A DNA stretch of 64,000 nt from Vibrio gigantis (GCF_024347515.1 NZ_AP025492.1:1364001-1428000); one strand, 5' to 3'. Counted from the stretch's first letter, positions 36,852-45,885 are shown. Program-made: numbers and translations. Notes: generated by a model not told the origin, from the sequence alone.

Positions 36852-39800
36852 TTGACTTCGTCTCCGGAAAAAGCAGACAACAAGAATGCAGCACAGCCTA
36901 GTTCTCAAGAGAACCAAGCGAAATCTCACAAACCTGCATCGAACCGAACTGCTAAACAATCAAAAGCTAAATCTGCTGATCATTCAGTGACAGCTAATAC
37001 AAAAACATCTCAGAATAGCCCAGCCTCTCTTCGTAAAGCGCTCAACGAATGTATGATGCGCGATCGCTTCCGTTTGAGTAAGCGAATTGCTGGTGCAAGC
37101 AAAATTAAGAACGAACAATCTAAGCACGCGGTCTTTGATGAGATTGCATTAGACATTGCTAAGTCGATGATGACAGCAACTCAGCGTGCAGCACAGAAAC
37201 CAACGATTGAATACCCAGAAATTCTCCCTGTTAGCCAAAAGCGCGACGACATCGCGAAAGCCATCGCTGAAAACCAAGTGGTTATCGTGGCAGGTGAAAC
37301 GGGTTCGGGTAAAACCACTCAGTTACCAAAAATCTGTTCTGAGCTTGGCCGAGGCCGCTTTGGCTTAATTGGTCACACTCAGCCTCGTCGTCTTGCTGCA
37401 CGTTCGGTTGCGAACCGTATTGCTGAAGAGATGGAAACGCAACTGGGTGAGTTTGTTGGTTATAAGGTTCGATTCAACGATCAAATCTCTGACAACACCC
37501 AGATCAAATTGATGACCGACGGTATTCTACTGGCGGAGATTCAACACGACCGTTTCTTAAGCCAGTACGACACTATCATCATCGATGAAGCGCACGAACG
37601 TAGCCTGAACATCGATTTCATCATGGGTTATCTGAAAGAGTTGCTGCCAAAGCGTCCTGATCTAAAAGTGATCATCACGTCCGCAACCATCGATCCAGAG
37701 CGCTTCTCTAAGCACTTCAATAATGCTCCAATCATTGAAGTGTCTGGTCGTACTTACCCAGTAGACACGCGTTACCGCCCGTTAGGTGGTGATGAGAGCG
37801 ATTCAGACCGCGACCAAATCGAAGGTATCTTTGAAGCGGTTGATGAACTGTGTGATGAAGGACTTGGCGATATCTTGATCTTCATGAACGGTGAGCGAGA
37901 GATTCGTGATACTGCAGATGCATTAAGTAAACGTAACCTTCGTGATACTGAAATTGTTCCGCTTTACGCACGTCTATCGGCGGGCGAGCAAAACCGTATC
38001 TTCCAGTCTCATACTGGCCGACGCATTGTTCTGGCAACCAACGTGGCAGAAACCTCGTTAACCGTTCCGGGCATCAAGTATGTCATCGACCCAGGTACGG
38101 CGCGTATTAGCCGTTACAGCTACCGCACAAAAGTACAACGCCTACCAATTGAACCAGTATCTCAAGCGAGTGCTAACCAGCGTAAAGGTCGTTGTGGTCG
38201 TGTTGCGGAAGGTATCTGTATTCGCCTGTACTCAGAGGAAGATTTCGAATCACGCCCAGAGTTTACTGACCCAGAGATTCTTCGTACTAACCTAGCATCC
38301 GTTATCCTTCAGATGACAGCGTTGGGCCTAGGTGACATTCAAGCATTCCCATTTGTTGAAGCGCCCGATAAGCGCAACATTCAAGATGGTGTAAGGCTGC
38401 TTGAAGAGCTTGGTGCAATCGCGACAGTCGAACCGTCTGCGAATAAAAACAAGAACCATGGCGATGACAAGAAGAAGCTAACGGCGATTGGTCGTAAGTT
38501 GGCAAAACTGCCTATCGATCCGCGTTTAGCGCGTATGGTGATTGAAGCGCCAAGCAACCGATGCCTGCACGAAGTGATGGTAATTGCGTCTGCATTGTCA
38601 ATTCAAGATCCGCGTGAGCGCCCATCAGACAAACAGCAATCGTCTGACGACAAGCACAAGCGCTTCTTCGATAAAGAATCTGATTTCATCACGTTTGTGA
38701 ACCTATGGGATTACATCAAGCAGCAACAAAAATCGCTGTCGAGTAACCAGTTCCGCAAACAGTGTAAGCAAGATTACCTGAACTATTTACGTATTCGTGA
38801 ATGGCAAGATGTGTACTTCCAAATTCACCAAGCGATGCGTGAATTGGATACCAAGCTGAATACTGAACCGGGTAGCTACGATGGCATTCACATGTCTTTG
38901 CTATCAGGCCTGCTTTCGCACATCGGTATGAAAGACCAAGAGAAGAACGAATATCAAGGTGCTCGTAACGCGCGCTTCCATATCTTCCCTGCGTCGGGCT
39001 TATTTAAGAAACAACCTAAGTGGATCATGTCGGCTGAGCTGGTGGAAACCTCAAAACTATGGGGTCGTGTTATCGCGAAGATTCAACCTGAATGGATTGA
39101 ACCACTAGCGAAACATCTGATTAAACGCAGCTACAGCGAACCACATTGGTCGAAGAAGCAAGCAGCGGTAATGGCACACGAAAAAGTGATGCTTTACGGA
39201 ATCCCAATTGTTCCTAAGCGCCTTGTGAACTACGGTGCGATTGACGCAACTGTCAGTCGTGAGTTGTTTGTACGCAGCGCATTGGTTGAAGGTGAGTGGG
39301 AAACCAAGCACACCTTCTTCAAGCAGAACCGTAAGCTACTGCAAGAAGTGGAAGAGCTAGAGCATAAGTCTCGTCGTCGTGACATCTTAATCGATGATGA
39401 TGAGCTGTTCGATTTTTATGACCAGCGTGTGGGTGAAGAGGCGGTTTCAGGCCGTCACTTTGATACATGGTGGAAGAAAACCAGTCAGAAAACGCCTGAA
39501 CTGCTGAACTTTGAAAAGTCGATGCTATTCAGAGGTGATGCTAGCCATGTTACTGACTTGGATTACCCTAACTTCTGGCACCAAAATGGTATCAAGCTAA
39601 AACTGAGCTACCAATTTGAGCCGGGCGACGACAACGATGGTGTAACGGTACACATTCCGCTGCCTATCTTGAACCAGATTGACCAGAACGGTTTTGATTG
39701 GCAGATCCCAGGCCTGCGTCAGGAATTGGTGATTAGCTTAATCAAGTCGTTACCTAAAACGCTACGCCGTAACTTTGTGCCTGCGCCAAACTACGCCGAT

Positions 39801-40919
39801 GCCTTCTTGGCTCGTGTTACACCACTTGAAGCACCGTTACTGGATTCTCTTGAGAAAGAGCTACGCCGAATGACAGGTGTGGAAGTGGTACGTGATGATT
39901 GGAAGTTAGACCAGATTCCAGAACACTTGAAGGTAACATTCCGTGCAGTGGATCATCGCAAGCGCAAGCTTAAAGAACAAAAAGACCTGCATGAACTGAA
40001 AGAGAGCCTGAAAGACAAAGTTCAAGAAACGCTTTCTAAAGTGGCAGACGATGATATCGAACAGCAGAATCTGCACACGTGGAGCTTTGGTGAGTTACCA
40101 AAAGTCTACCAACAGAAGCGTGGCGGCTATGATGTTAAAGCCTTCCCTGCGCTGGTGGATACCAAAGACAGCGTAGAGATCAAGCTGTTCGAAACTGAAC
40201 AAGAGCAGATCTCGGCAATGAAATCGGGTCAGCGTCGTTTAATCTTGTTGAACGTGCCATCACCGATCAAATACTTGCACTCAAACTTGCCGAACAAATC
40301 GAAACTTGGCTTGTACTTCAACCCATACGGACAGGTACTGGATCTTATCGATGACTGTATCGCTTGTGGTATTGATAAGCTGATTGAAGAGAAGGGCGGT
40401 CTAGTCTGGGAGCCAGAGCAGTTTGAAGCATTGAAAGAGCACGTACGTGCAGAGTTAGGTGATACGGTTGTTGAGATTGCTCAGCAGGTAGAAACCATCT
40501 TAACCACGGCATTTAGCATCAGTAAGAAGCTCAAAGGGCGTGTGGACCTTTCTATGGCATTTGCGCTTTCAGACATCAAAGCTCAGGTAGAAGGTTTGAT
40601 TTTTAAGGGGTTTGCCACAGAATGTGGGTGGAAACGCTTGCCGGATATTCTACGCTATATGAAGGCGATAGAACGTCGCATGGAGAAACTGCCTATTGAC
40701 CCGAACAAAGATCGCTTGCACATGATCAAAGTTGAGTCAGTAGTGAATGATTACAAAGAGCTGCTGAATAAAATTCCAAAAGGGATCGCGGTTCCAGAAA
40801 ATGTAAAAGAGGTGCGTTGGATGATAGAAGAGCTTCGTGTAAGCTTCTTCGCACAGCAGCTCGGTACGCCTTACCCAGTATCAGATAAGCGTGTTAAAAA
40901 CGCAATTGATGCTTGCTAA
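36852..40919 (+). CDS. hrpA: ATP-dependent RNA helicase HrpA
   Basis: A DEAH-box helicase of 1355 aa. Walker A GETGSGKTTQLPK (about 147), DEAHERS motif II (about 246), SATID motif III (about 277), and motif VI QRKGRCGRV (about 443) are all present, followed by OB-fold and the long DUF3418 C-terminal region typical of HrpA. HrpA resolves stalled ribosomes and processes mRNAs. The start is TTG at 36852 with AGGA 6 bases upstream; the next ATG (codon 68) would cut into the conserved RDRFRLSKRI region. The first 60 residues are a low-complexity Lys/Ser/Asn tail. The gene is monocistronic. Confidence 0.96.
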   Translation: MTSSPEKADNKNAAQPSSQENQAKSHKPASNRTAKQSKAKSADHSVTANTKTSQNSPASLRKALNECMMRDRFRLSKRIAGASKIKNEQSKHAVFDEIALDIAKSMMTATQRAAQKPTIEYPEILPVSQKRDDIAKAIAENQVVIVAGETGSGKTTQLPKICSELGRGRFGLIGHTQPRRLAARSVANRIAEEMETQLGEFVGYKVRFNDQISDNTQIKLMTDGILLAEIQHDRFLSQYDTIIIDEAHERSLNIDFIMGYLKELLPKRPDLKVIITSATIDPERFSKHFNNAPIIEVSGRTYPVDTRYRPLGGDESDSDRDQIEGIFEAVDELCDEGLGDILIFMNGEREIRDTADALSKRNLRDTEIVPLYARLSAGEQNRIFQSHTGRRIVLATNVAETSLTVPGIKYVIDPGTARISRYSYRTKVQRLPIEPVSQASANQRKGRCGRVAEGICIRLYSEEDFESRPEFTDPEILRTNLASVILQMTALGLGDIQAFPFVEAPDKRNIQDGVRLLEELGAIATVEPSANKNKNHGDDKKKLTAIGRKLAKLPIDPRLARMVIEAPSNRCLHEVMVIASALSIQDPRERPSDKQQSSDDKHKRFFDKESDFITFVNLWDYIKQQQKSLSSNQFRKQCKQDYLNYLRIREWQDVYFQIHQAMRELDTKLNTEPGSYDGIHMSLLSGLLSHIGMKDQEKNEYQGARNARFHIFPASGLFKKQPKWIMSAELVETSKLWGRVIAKIQPEWIEPLAKHLIKRSYSEPHWSKKQAAVMAHEKVMLYGIPIVPKRLVNYGAIDATVSRELFVRSALVEGEWETKHTFFKQNRKLLQEVEELEHKSRRRDILIDDDELFDFYDQRVGEEAVSGRHFDTWWKKTSQKTPELLNFEKSMLFRGDASHVTDLDYPNFWHQNGIKLKLSYQFEPGDDNDGVTVHIPLPILNQIDQNGFDWQIPGLRQELVISLIKSLPKTLRRNFVPAPNYADAFLARVTPLEAPLLDSLEKELRRMTGVEVVRDDWKLDQIPEHLKVTFRAVDHRKRKLKEQKDLHELKESLKDKVQETLSKVADDDIEQQNLHTWSFGELPKVYQQKRGGYDVKAFPALVDTKDSVEIKLFETEQEQISAMKSGQRRLILLNVPSPIKYLHSNLPNKSKLGLYFNPYGQVLDLIDDCIACGIDKLIEEKGGLVWEPEQFEALKEHVRAELGDTVVEIAQQVETILTTAFSISKKLKGRVDLSMAFALSDIKAQVEGLIFKGFATECGWKRLPDILRYMKAIERRMEKLPIDPNKDRLHMIKVESVVNDYKELLNKIPKGIAVPENVKEVRWMIEELRVSFFAQQLGTPYPVSDKRVKNAIDAC

Positions 40920-41062
40920 AGGAATAAAGCTAGACGCAATGGCAAGGTTTGGGTATAAATCTTGCTTATTGCATTACTAATTGAATAGTTATTACATACA
41001 GGGCGACTTGGTGGCAATTTATTACCACTCAAGGCCTGCCACTAGGACGAAAAAGGTCGAAT

Positions 41063-41557
41063 ATGAAAAAAACGTTATTGGCACTAGCACTGCTAGGTGC
41101 ATCTTCAACAGCAATGGCTGATTCTTGGTTGTACGGCGGCGTAATGGGTGGTCAAAATTCATTAGGTAATGAAGAAGAAACGGCGATGGGTATCCACGTG
41201 GGTACAGGCATCCTGCCACTAATCGGTATTGAAGCGGGTTACTGGGATCTAGGTTCTTTCGACAGCGTTAAGTACGGCAACCGTGACCTTACAAACCTAG
41301 ATGCAAGCACTGCTTACCTAGCGATCAAACCAAGCATCGATTTCGGTCCTCTTCACGTTTACGCGAAGGCTGGTATTCACTCTTACGATCTTAAAGCTGA
41401 TGGCTTCAAGCAATCAAGTGAAGATGTAATGTACGGTGTAGGCGCAGAATACTTCATCTTTGGTCCACTATCTGTAGGCGCTAGCTACCAAAACTTTAAA
41501 ATGAAAGATGACGACTCAGGCGTATTCACGCTAAACGCAACTATCCACCTACTGTAA
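41063..41557 (+). CDS. Small outer-membrane beta-barrel protein
   Basis: A 164-aa protein with a signal peptide (1-19, ending TAMA) and a mature part of about eight amphipathic strands, consistent with an OmpA-like/OmpX-size barrel. Glycine-rich turns (GVMGGQNSLGNEEE) and a C-terminal FTLNATIHLL strand are visible. AGGACG precedes the ATG. It is similar in size to Vibrio porin-family/AcfA-like proteins, but no definite family call is made. A tandem repeat and a terminator follow. Confidence 0.85.
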   Translation: MKKTLLALALLGASSTAMADSWLYGGVMGGQNSLGNEEETAMGIHVGTGILPLIGIEAGYWDLGSFDSVKYGNRDLTNLDASTAYLAIKPSIDFGPLHVYAKAGIHSYDLKADGFKQSSEDVMYGVGAEYFIFGPLSVGASYQNFKMKDDDSGVFTLNATIHLL

Positions 41558-41559
41558 TT

Positions 41560-41631
41560 ACTTATAGTTAGTGATGGACTTATAGTCAGTGACGGACTTA
41601 CAGTCAGTAATGGACTTATAGTCGGTCACGG
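41560..41631 (+). repeat. Four 18-bp tandem repeats after the barrel gene
   Basis: Four consecutive 18-bp units (41560-41577, 41578-41595, 41596-41613, 41614-41631), each of the form ACTTAYAGTYRGTNAYGG. They lie just past the stop of the barrel gene and before its terminator, in the 3' untranslated region. Confidence 0.9.
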
Positions 41632-41662
41632 ATATGCGTTAAAGAGTTCGTAAGAATTCATA

Positions 41663-41694
41663 AAAAATGCCAGCTTAATAGCTGGCATTTTTGT
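41663..41694. terminator. Terminator after barrel gene and repeat
   Basis: A 12-bp perfect stem (41663-41674 with 41681-41692), A-rich left, T-rich right. It may also serve the convergent replication-type gene. Confidence 0.9.
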
Positions 41695-41751
41695 ATCTGT
41701 TGTCCCGTGTAATCGCCACTCTGTTTTCTTTTAACAGATGGTGGCGGACGG

Positions 41752-42591
41752 CTACTTCTTACTGTTCAGAATCTGTTGGATACGCGGGTTCAGTGCTTTG
41801 CCATGTTGGCTTTCGTACTCTTCGCGTTTCAAATCGTTCAAGTTCTTCACTGAGTTAGCGGCAAGAAGGAATTGCGGTAATTCTGTTTCAAGCATGCCTT
41901 TCTCATCTAAACGCTTCGCTTCCAAGTAGTACTTCTTGAATAGGCCATCAAGCTTGTTCTCCGCGGTGCGCTTCAAGTCATACAGCTTGTTCTGAATAAG
42001 CCATTTTTCAATCTTGTTCACGGCGGTGCGAGACAAAACGCGAATACGGCTGTCTAGCAGCTCTTCTTCGGTCAAAGAATCTTTTAAGATCCAAAGCTCA
42101 CCCATTTGCGGCGGCCAGCTGTTGCCAAGCTGAATACGCTCATGGCAGTGCATTAGCACACGGTTCAGACCGTCTGAATCAACAGAGTTGGCAAATTCGA
42201 TGAACTTACCACTTGGCTCACTACCGTACTGATACTCCCACTGTGTCTCGTATACACTTAAGAAAGAGCCAAACACGTGAATACACCAATCAGTTAACTC
42301 CAATTCTGCAGGGTCTTGGTCAACAACCGGCACTTGTTGAGAGGCACCAGAATCCGCACCTTGCGCTGCTGTTGCTTTTACATTGGTACTTTGTGCTTCA
42401 ATCACTTCAGGTACGAGTGGAGCTTTAGGCTGAACGTCCGGAGCTGGCTCAGAAGGTTGGCTTTTTGCCTTTTTGAATGAGCTGCTGCCTGAAGCGTTCA
42501 GATGGGCTAAGCTTTTGTCGATACCCATTTCCTTGAGCTTGTCCTGCATTTCCTGAATATTGAGAGGTCTTCTGCTGTTGTTGTCTTTCAT
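41752..42591 (-). CDS. Phage replication protein P-like protein
   Basis: A 279-aa soluble protein. After a short N-terminal helix region and a Pro/Ala/Gln-rich linker (about 40-95), residues about 100-170 resemble the lambda P-type helicase-loader domain: a Trp (W102), a helix ending in GSF, FANSVDSDGLNRVLMHCHERI, and the hallmark NSWPPQMGEL (157-166). A helical C-terminal third (170-279) follows. The ATG at 42591 has a GAGAAG ribosome site and lies 143 bases inside the upstream DnaT-like gene in another frame. A role in loading a replicative helicase is inferred from pattern only. Confidence 0.75.
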   Translation of the reverse strand: MKDNNSRRPLNIQEMQDKLKEMGIDKSLAHLNASGSSSFKKAKSQPSEPAPDVQPKAPLVPEVIEAQSTNVKATAAQGADSGASQQVPVVDQDPAELELTDWCIHVFGSFLSVYETQWEYQYGSEPSGKFIEFANSVDSDGLNRVLMHCHERIQLGNSWPPQMGELWILKDSLTEEELLDSRIRVLSRTAVNKIEKWLIQNKLYDLKRTAENKLDGLFKKYYLEAKRLDEKGMLETELPQFLLAANSVKNLNDLKREEYESQHGKALNPRIQQILNSKK

Positions 42592-43228
42592 TTTGCTTCT
42601 CGTTAACTAGCCAGTACTGCAGCTTGGATTCAATCCGAGATAGTGGCATTAATTCATTGGCTTTGGCTTTATACCAGAGGACAAATTTCTTCCATACTAA
42701 ACTATGGTCACCGGCAAGGCCGGAGAATTTAAACGCGCGTTCTGCCCATGATGGTATCTCTTCTTCGTTGAGATCATGAGTAGAAACGGTGTTGCTGTTC
42801 ATTGAGCCTCGACCTTGAGGGCGAGGGGCATGCTGCATGCTTTGCATTGGTGCCGGAGCTGGCTGAAACTTAGGTGCAGGTGCAGGTGCAGGTGCAGGTG
42901 CAGTAGAGTAGACCGGAATACTATTCGCTGGTTGAGCCTCTACGTGAACCGCCGCTTGCTCTTGCTCAATGAGCATTTTGAAAACGTGAATCTCTTTTTG
43001 ATCTCGATAATCTACTTTTACCTTATCGAGAAAACCTTGGTCGACTAAACACTTAAGGCAGTCGGCTAAACCAAACGTAGAGAGAGCACAAAGCTGGCCT
43101 GCAGTTTGTAGGCACACATTGGTGTAGCCGAATTCATCCGCACCGTCTGCAAGCATCAATAAAACAAGCTTTTCTGCTGGGCTAGAAGTATTCACTTGCC
43201 AAGCTAAATAAGAATATTTGGCGCTCAA
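42449..43228 (-). CDS. DnaT-like primosomal protein with winged-helix N-terminus
   Basis: A 259-aa protein. Residues about 1-90 look like a winged helix (SPAEKLVLLMLADGADEFGY...LAD..LVDQGFLDKV). An Ala-Pro repeat and Gln-rich linker (about 108-145) follows, and residues about 158-208 resemble the DnaT ssDNA-binding/primosome domain (WAERAFKF..LVWKKFVLWYKAKANE..RIESKLQYWL). A Gln-rich tail ends it. E. coli DnaT works with DnaC in PriA restart. Here the next gene looks like phage P rather than DnaC, and overlaps by 143 bases. Function inferred. Confidence 0.75.
   Translation of the reverse strand: MSAKYSYLAWQVNTSSPAEKLVLLMLADGADEFGYTNVCLQTAGQLCALSTFGLADCLKCLVDQGFLDKVKVDYRDQKEIHVFKMLIEQEQAAVHVEAQPANSIPVYSTAPAPAPAPAPKFQPAPAPMQSMQHAPRPQGRGSMNSNTVSTHDLNEEEIPSWAERAFKFSGLAGDHSLVWKKFVLWYKAKANELMPLSRIESKLQYWLVNEKQNERQQQQKTSQYSGNAGQAQGNGYRQKLSPSERFRQQLIQKGKKPTF
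42873..42902. repeat. Hexanucleotide repeat inside the DnaT-like gene
   Basis: Five perfect copies of GGTGCA (+ strand), encoding the Ala-Pro repeat of the minus-strand protein. Copy-number change would stay in frame. Confidence 0.9.
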
Positions 43229-43531
43229 TATCGTGTTCTCAAAAAAGGTAGGTCGTTGACTCTATTGTAAGTCACCGCTTACGGAATTTATAGCAACTTA
43301 ACAGAAAACAACATTAGTGAGACAAATATTAACCATAAGGAGAGGTGTGACCCAGAAAGGTGGCGTAAGCCGACAATTTTTTAGTAGTAAGCAGCAACCA
43401 TTGCTATGTTGAAATGAGTCTTATTGCTTAATGATTGCTAATAAAATAGTAGTCAAAGCAAATGCAAAAATTAGCACTAAACGTTTAAGGGGTTGTTTAA
43501 TCCTAGGAAGGTCACGACAGAAGGAGACTGT
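43229..43531. other. Intergenic region between the DnaT-like and RelA/SpoT-like genes
   Basis: About 300 bases, AT-rich, containing the divergent promoters. No clear hairpin, repeat or operator seen. A strong AAGGAG lies at its right end for the gene at 43532. Confidence 0.4.
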
Positions 43532-44716
43532 ATGCCAACCAGTGTGGAATTCACCATGATGCCGGAAAATGGTACCTCGTTTACCAAGACAGAGTGGAAA
43601 TTGAAGAAAGATGAGATTAAAAAGCGCAAGCCAGAAGTTTTAAAGCATATCGATAAATCGACTCACATGTCTCAAGGCTTTCGCTTGGTCAACAACAAAG
43701 CTTATCAGCAGGCATTGGCTGAACTAAAAGCGAGCCTACAAGGACAATCCTTTCGCAACACCGAGCAAGGTAAAGTTGCACAGCTAATGTATTCGATTCT
43801 AACCGACGACAACGCCTTCAAAACTTACCTCAGCGAAGAGATGCAGGGTAACGTAGTCAGTTCAACCAATGGCACCTCGAAGATCATGTCGAAGGGTGCA
43901 AGCTTTAAAGCCAAAAACCAACTCGCTAATGCTCACTTAAAGCGCAAGCAATTATTTATGATGTATCGCGACATCATTCAGGCACAAGAAGAACTGAAAG
44001 AGTTTTCCAAGCACGTAGTCTCACTTTTTAAAGGCAAACTCTCCGTTCCGCCAGGTGCTTATGGCGGTATTAAAAGCTTCAATGGCGCTCTGGATAAGAT
44101 CACTAACCGAAACCCGTTAGATGATATTGGCGATCTCAAAGATTGCGCCCGAATGACCATAGAGTTCGAAAGCGTGCGCGCGATGTCTGCGGCAAAAGTA
44201 TTCATATCCAGAACCAAAGAGTTCAAAGATCTTCAGCACTATCAGTCAGCATTGAAAGATCGTTATGGCCTCGGCTCAAAGCTATCAGGGCTAAGCGAGT
44301 TCAACAGAAAGGCTCAAGGTTCGGGTTACAAGGACATCAAGTTCTTTCTGAAGATGAAGAACGGCATCATCGGAGAGTTACAGCTCAACATCTCAGGCAT
44401 GTTGGTTGCCAAAGAGAAAGAACACGTCATTTATGACATTTTGCGTGATGCCAAAGAGGGAGCCAAGACCTTCACCATCGTTAACAAAGACGTGTTGGAT
44501 AAAGTGAAGCACCATATGAACGAAGACTGGTTCCAGTTCATCGATACGCGCATTCCAAGCGTGAAGCCGCAACTAATGATAGTAAGGCAGATGTTGAGCC
44601 GTTTGAATGGCAGTAGCGTGTCGTCGTTAACTGTCAGTGAAACTGAGACAGAAGCGTTGAAGACCATAAGCTTAGCCCTGTACGCTCAGGGTGAAAATGG
44701 TAAAGCCCTGTTGTAA
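43532..44716 (+). CDS. Protein with RelA/SpoT-like (alarmone synthetase fold) domain
   Basis: A 394-aa soluble protein. An uncharacterised N-terminal helical part (about 1-165) precedes a region that follows the RelA/SpoT synthetase pattern in order: GIKSFNGALDKI (about 179-190), DDIGDLKDCARMTI (about 197-210), GYKDIKFFLKM (265-275), then GELQLNISGMLVAKEKEH with E282, Q284 and H298, and a Tyr at 301. Deviations are DLKDCAR in place of DxxGxR and Lys for the usual His after GYK. No hydrolase domain, so it could be a small alarmone synthetase, a pyrophosphokinase-type toxin, or an inactive homologue. AAGGAG lies 5-6 bases before the ATG at 43532; the frame opens earlier at 43493. It stands alone with no adjacent antitoxin seen. 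Confidence 0.75.
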   Translation: MPTSVEFTMMPENGTSFTKTEWKLKKDEIKKRKPEVLKHIDKSTHMSQGFRLVNNKAYQQALAELKASLQGQSFRNTEQGKVAQLMYSILTDDNAFKTYLSEEMQGNVVSSTNGTSKIMSKGASFKAKNQLANAHLKRKQLFMMYRDIIQAQEELKEFSKHVVSLFKGKLSVPPGAYGGIKSFNGALDKITNRNPLDDIGDLKDCARMTIEFESVRAMSAAKVFISRTKEFKDLQHYQSALKDRYGLGSKLSGLSEFNRKAQGSGYKDIKFFLKMKNGIIGELQLNISGMLVAKEKEHVIYDILRDAKEGAKTFTIVNKDVLDKVKHHMNEDWFQFIDTRIPSVKPQLMIVRQMLSRLNGSSVSSLTVSETETEALKTISLALYAQGENGKALL

Positions 44717-44823
44717 CAGAATTAGTAACGAGCACTAGTAACAAGCGTTAGTAATAAGAATTGGTGAGTGTCGGACTGTTCGATTCAATTCATCAGTGCT
44801 CATAAATCTGTATGAAGCCTTTC

Positions 44824-44856
44824 AAGCCAGCGATTTGGATAGTCGCTGGCTTTTTA
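44824..44856 (+). terminator. Terminator after the RelA/SpoT-like gene
   Basis: A 10-bp perfect stem (44824-44833 with 44843-44852) with a nine-base loop and a T run. The rest of the 44717-45091 gap is the tetR promoter region with its operators. Confidence 0.88.
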
Positions 44857-44951
44857 ATGTCACTAACTTAGCTATTGATGATTTACCTACTTATTCAAAA
44901 AATATATTAAATTTATAAAACATCTTGATATGATCAATATTTGATCTATTA

Positions 44952-44981
44952 TGACGATAAGTCAAAAATGACGAAGCGTCA
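44952..44981. promoter_or_regulatory. Two tandem TetR-type operators upstream of the tetR gene
   Basis: TGACGATAAGTCA (44952-44964, degenerate) and TGACGAAGCGTCA (44969-44981) lie about 110-140 bases before the regulator start. The second matches the TGACGAWTCGTCA family found twice more before the RND gene. Their spacing and palindromy suggest autoregulation by the adjacent TetR protein. Confidence 0.7.
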
Positions 44982-45091
44982 CAAAATGGTTAACTACATG
45001 AATTTACTATTCGTGTTAATATTGGACAGGAGTGTTTTAAATACTGGCTAAGCTTAGATAATGGCTAAGCTCATATACGGACTGAGAAATT

Positions 45092-45877
45092 ATGTTTGGC
45101 TTTGGTTGTAAAGGCGATAAACAAGGTATCTTTGGTTGCAAAGGCGTGTTGTCTAAAAAGCAGCAGTCTATTGCAGACCGAGAAGTAGAGTTGATGTTGT
45201 TGGCGAAAGATCTGGTTCGAGAACAAGGGTTCGGAAACCTAACGATGGACAAGCTAACGGCAGCGAGCTCTTATTCTAAAGGGACAATCTACAATCACTT
45301 TTGCAGCAAAGAAGACGTCGTTTTAGCGTTATGTATTCATTCTCTTAAAACAGAAGCAATGATGTTTGCTCGCTCTGGAGAGTTTGAAGGCAACACACGT
45401 GAAAAGATCGTCGCACTGCACGTTGCTTACCGAATCTATGCTCGCATGGAGCCGGTACTATCAACCTGTGCGATCATGGCTAAAAGCCCGTGGGTACTAG
45501 AGAAAGCGTCTAGTGCGCGCGTCGCCGAGATGAATGAACTGGAAGAGCTGGTGATTGAACAAGCCGACTCTATGGTTAACCAAGCGGTAGAAGCAGGTGA
45601 CCTAAAGTTCTCTTCTGGTGTGGGTTCAGATGCCATCGTTTTTGCTAACTGGTCAATCGCGTTTGGTTCAAATGCCTTGTCACAGAACGCATCAAACAGT
45701 CATTGTATTAAGCGGTTACAAGACCCGTATTCAGTATTACACAACGCGAACATGATTCTAGACGGCCTCAATTGGCAGCCCCTTTCTAGCGACTGGGATT
45801 ACCGCAAAACTTGGCGTCGTGTAGAACAAGAACTGTTCAGTGAAGAGATCGCTTACTTAGAGTCTGTAGGTCGATAG
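45092..45877 (+). CDS. TetR-family regulator of the RND operon
   Basis: A 261-aa repressor-type protein. The DNA-binding domain (about 28-80) has the TetR pattern (AKDLVREQGFGNLTMDKLTAASSYSKGTIYNHFCSKEDVV), and a ligand-binding helical domain follows. An unusual extra N-terminal tail of about 25 residues contains a duplicated FGCKG motif (C6, C16), also visible as a short direct repeat in the DNA. Matching palindromic operators stand before its own gene and before the RND gene, so it probably represses both. The ATG at 45092 has only a weak ribosome site. A terminator follows. The ligand is unknown; a lipid or hydrophobic compound fits the regulated operon. Confidence 0.9.
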   Translation: MFGFGCKGDKQGIFGCKGVLSKKQQSIADREVELMLLAKDLVREQGFGNLTMDKLTAASSYSKGTIYNHFCSKEDVVLALCIHSLKTEAMMFARSGEFEGNTREKIVALHVAYRIYARMEPVLSTCAIMAKSPWVLEKASSARVAEMNELEELVIEQADSMVNQAVEAGDLKFSSGVGSDAIVFANWSIAFGSNALSQNASNSHCIKRLQDPYSVLHNANMILDGLNWQPLSSDWDYRKTWRRVEQELFSEEIAYLESVGR

Positions 45878-45885
45878 CTTCCGTT

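Noticed and set aside
44926..44946. FNR-like TTGAT..ATCAA and GATCAA..TTGATC palindromes upstream of tetR
   Set aside because: The spacer is 3 bases rather than the 4 of FNR, in an AT-rich stretch where such palindromes arise by chance.
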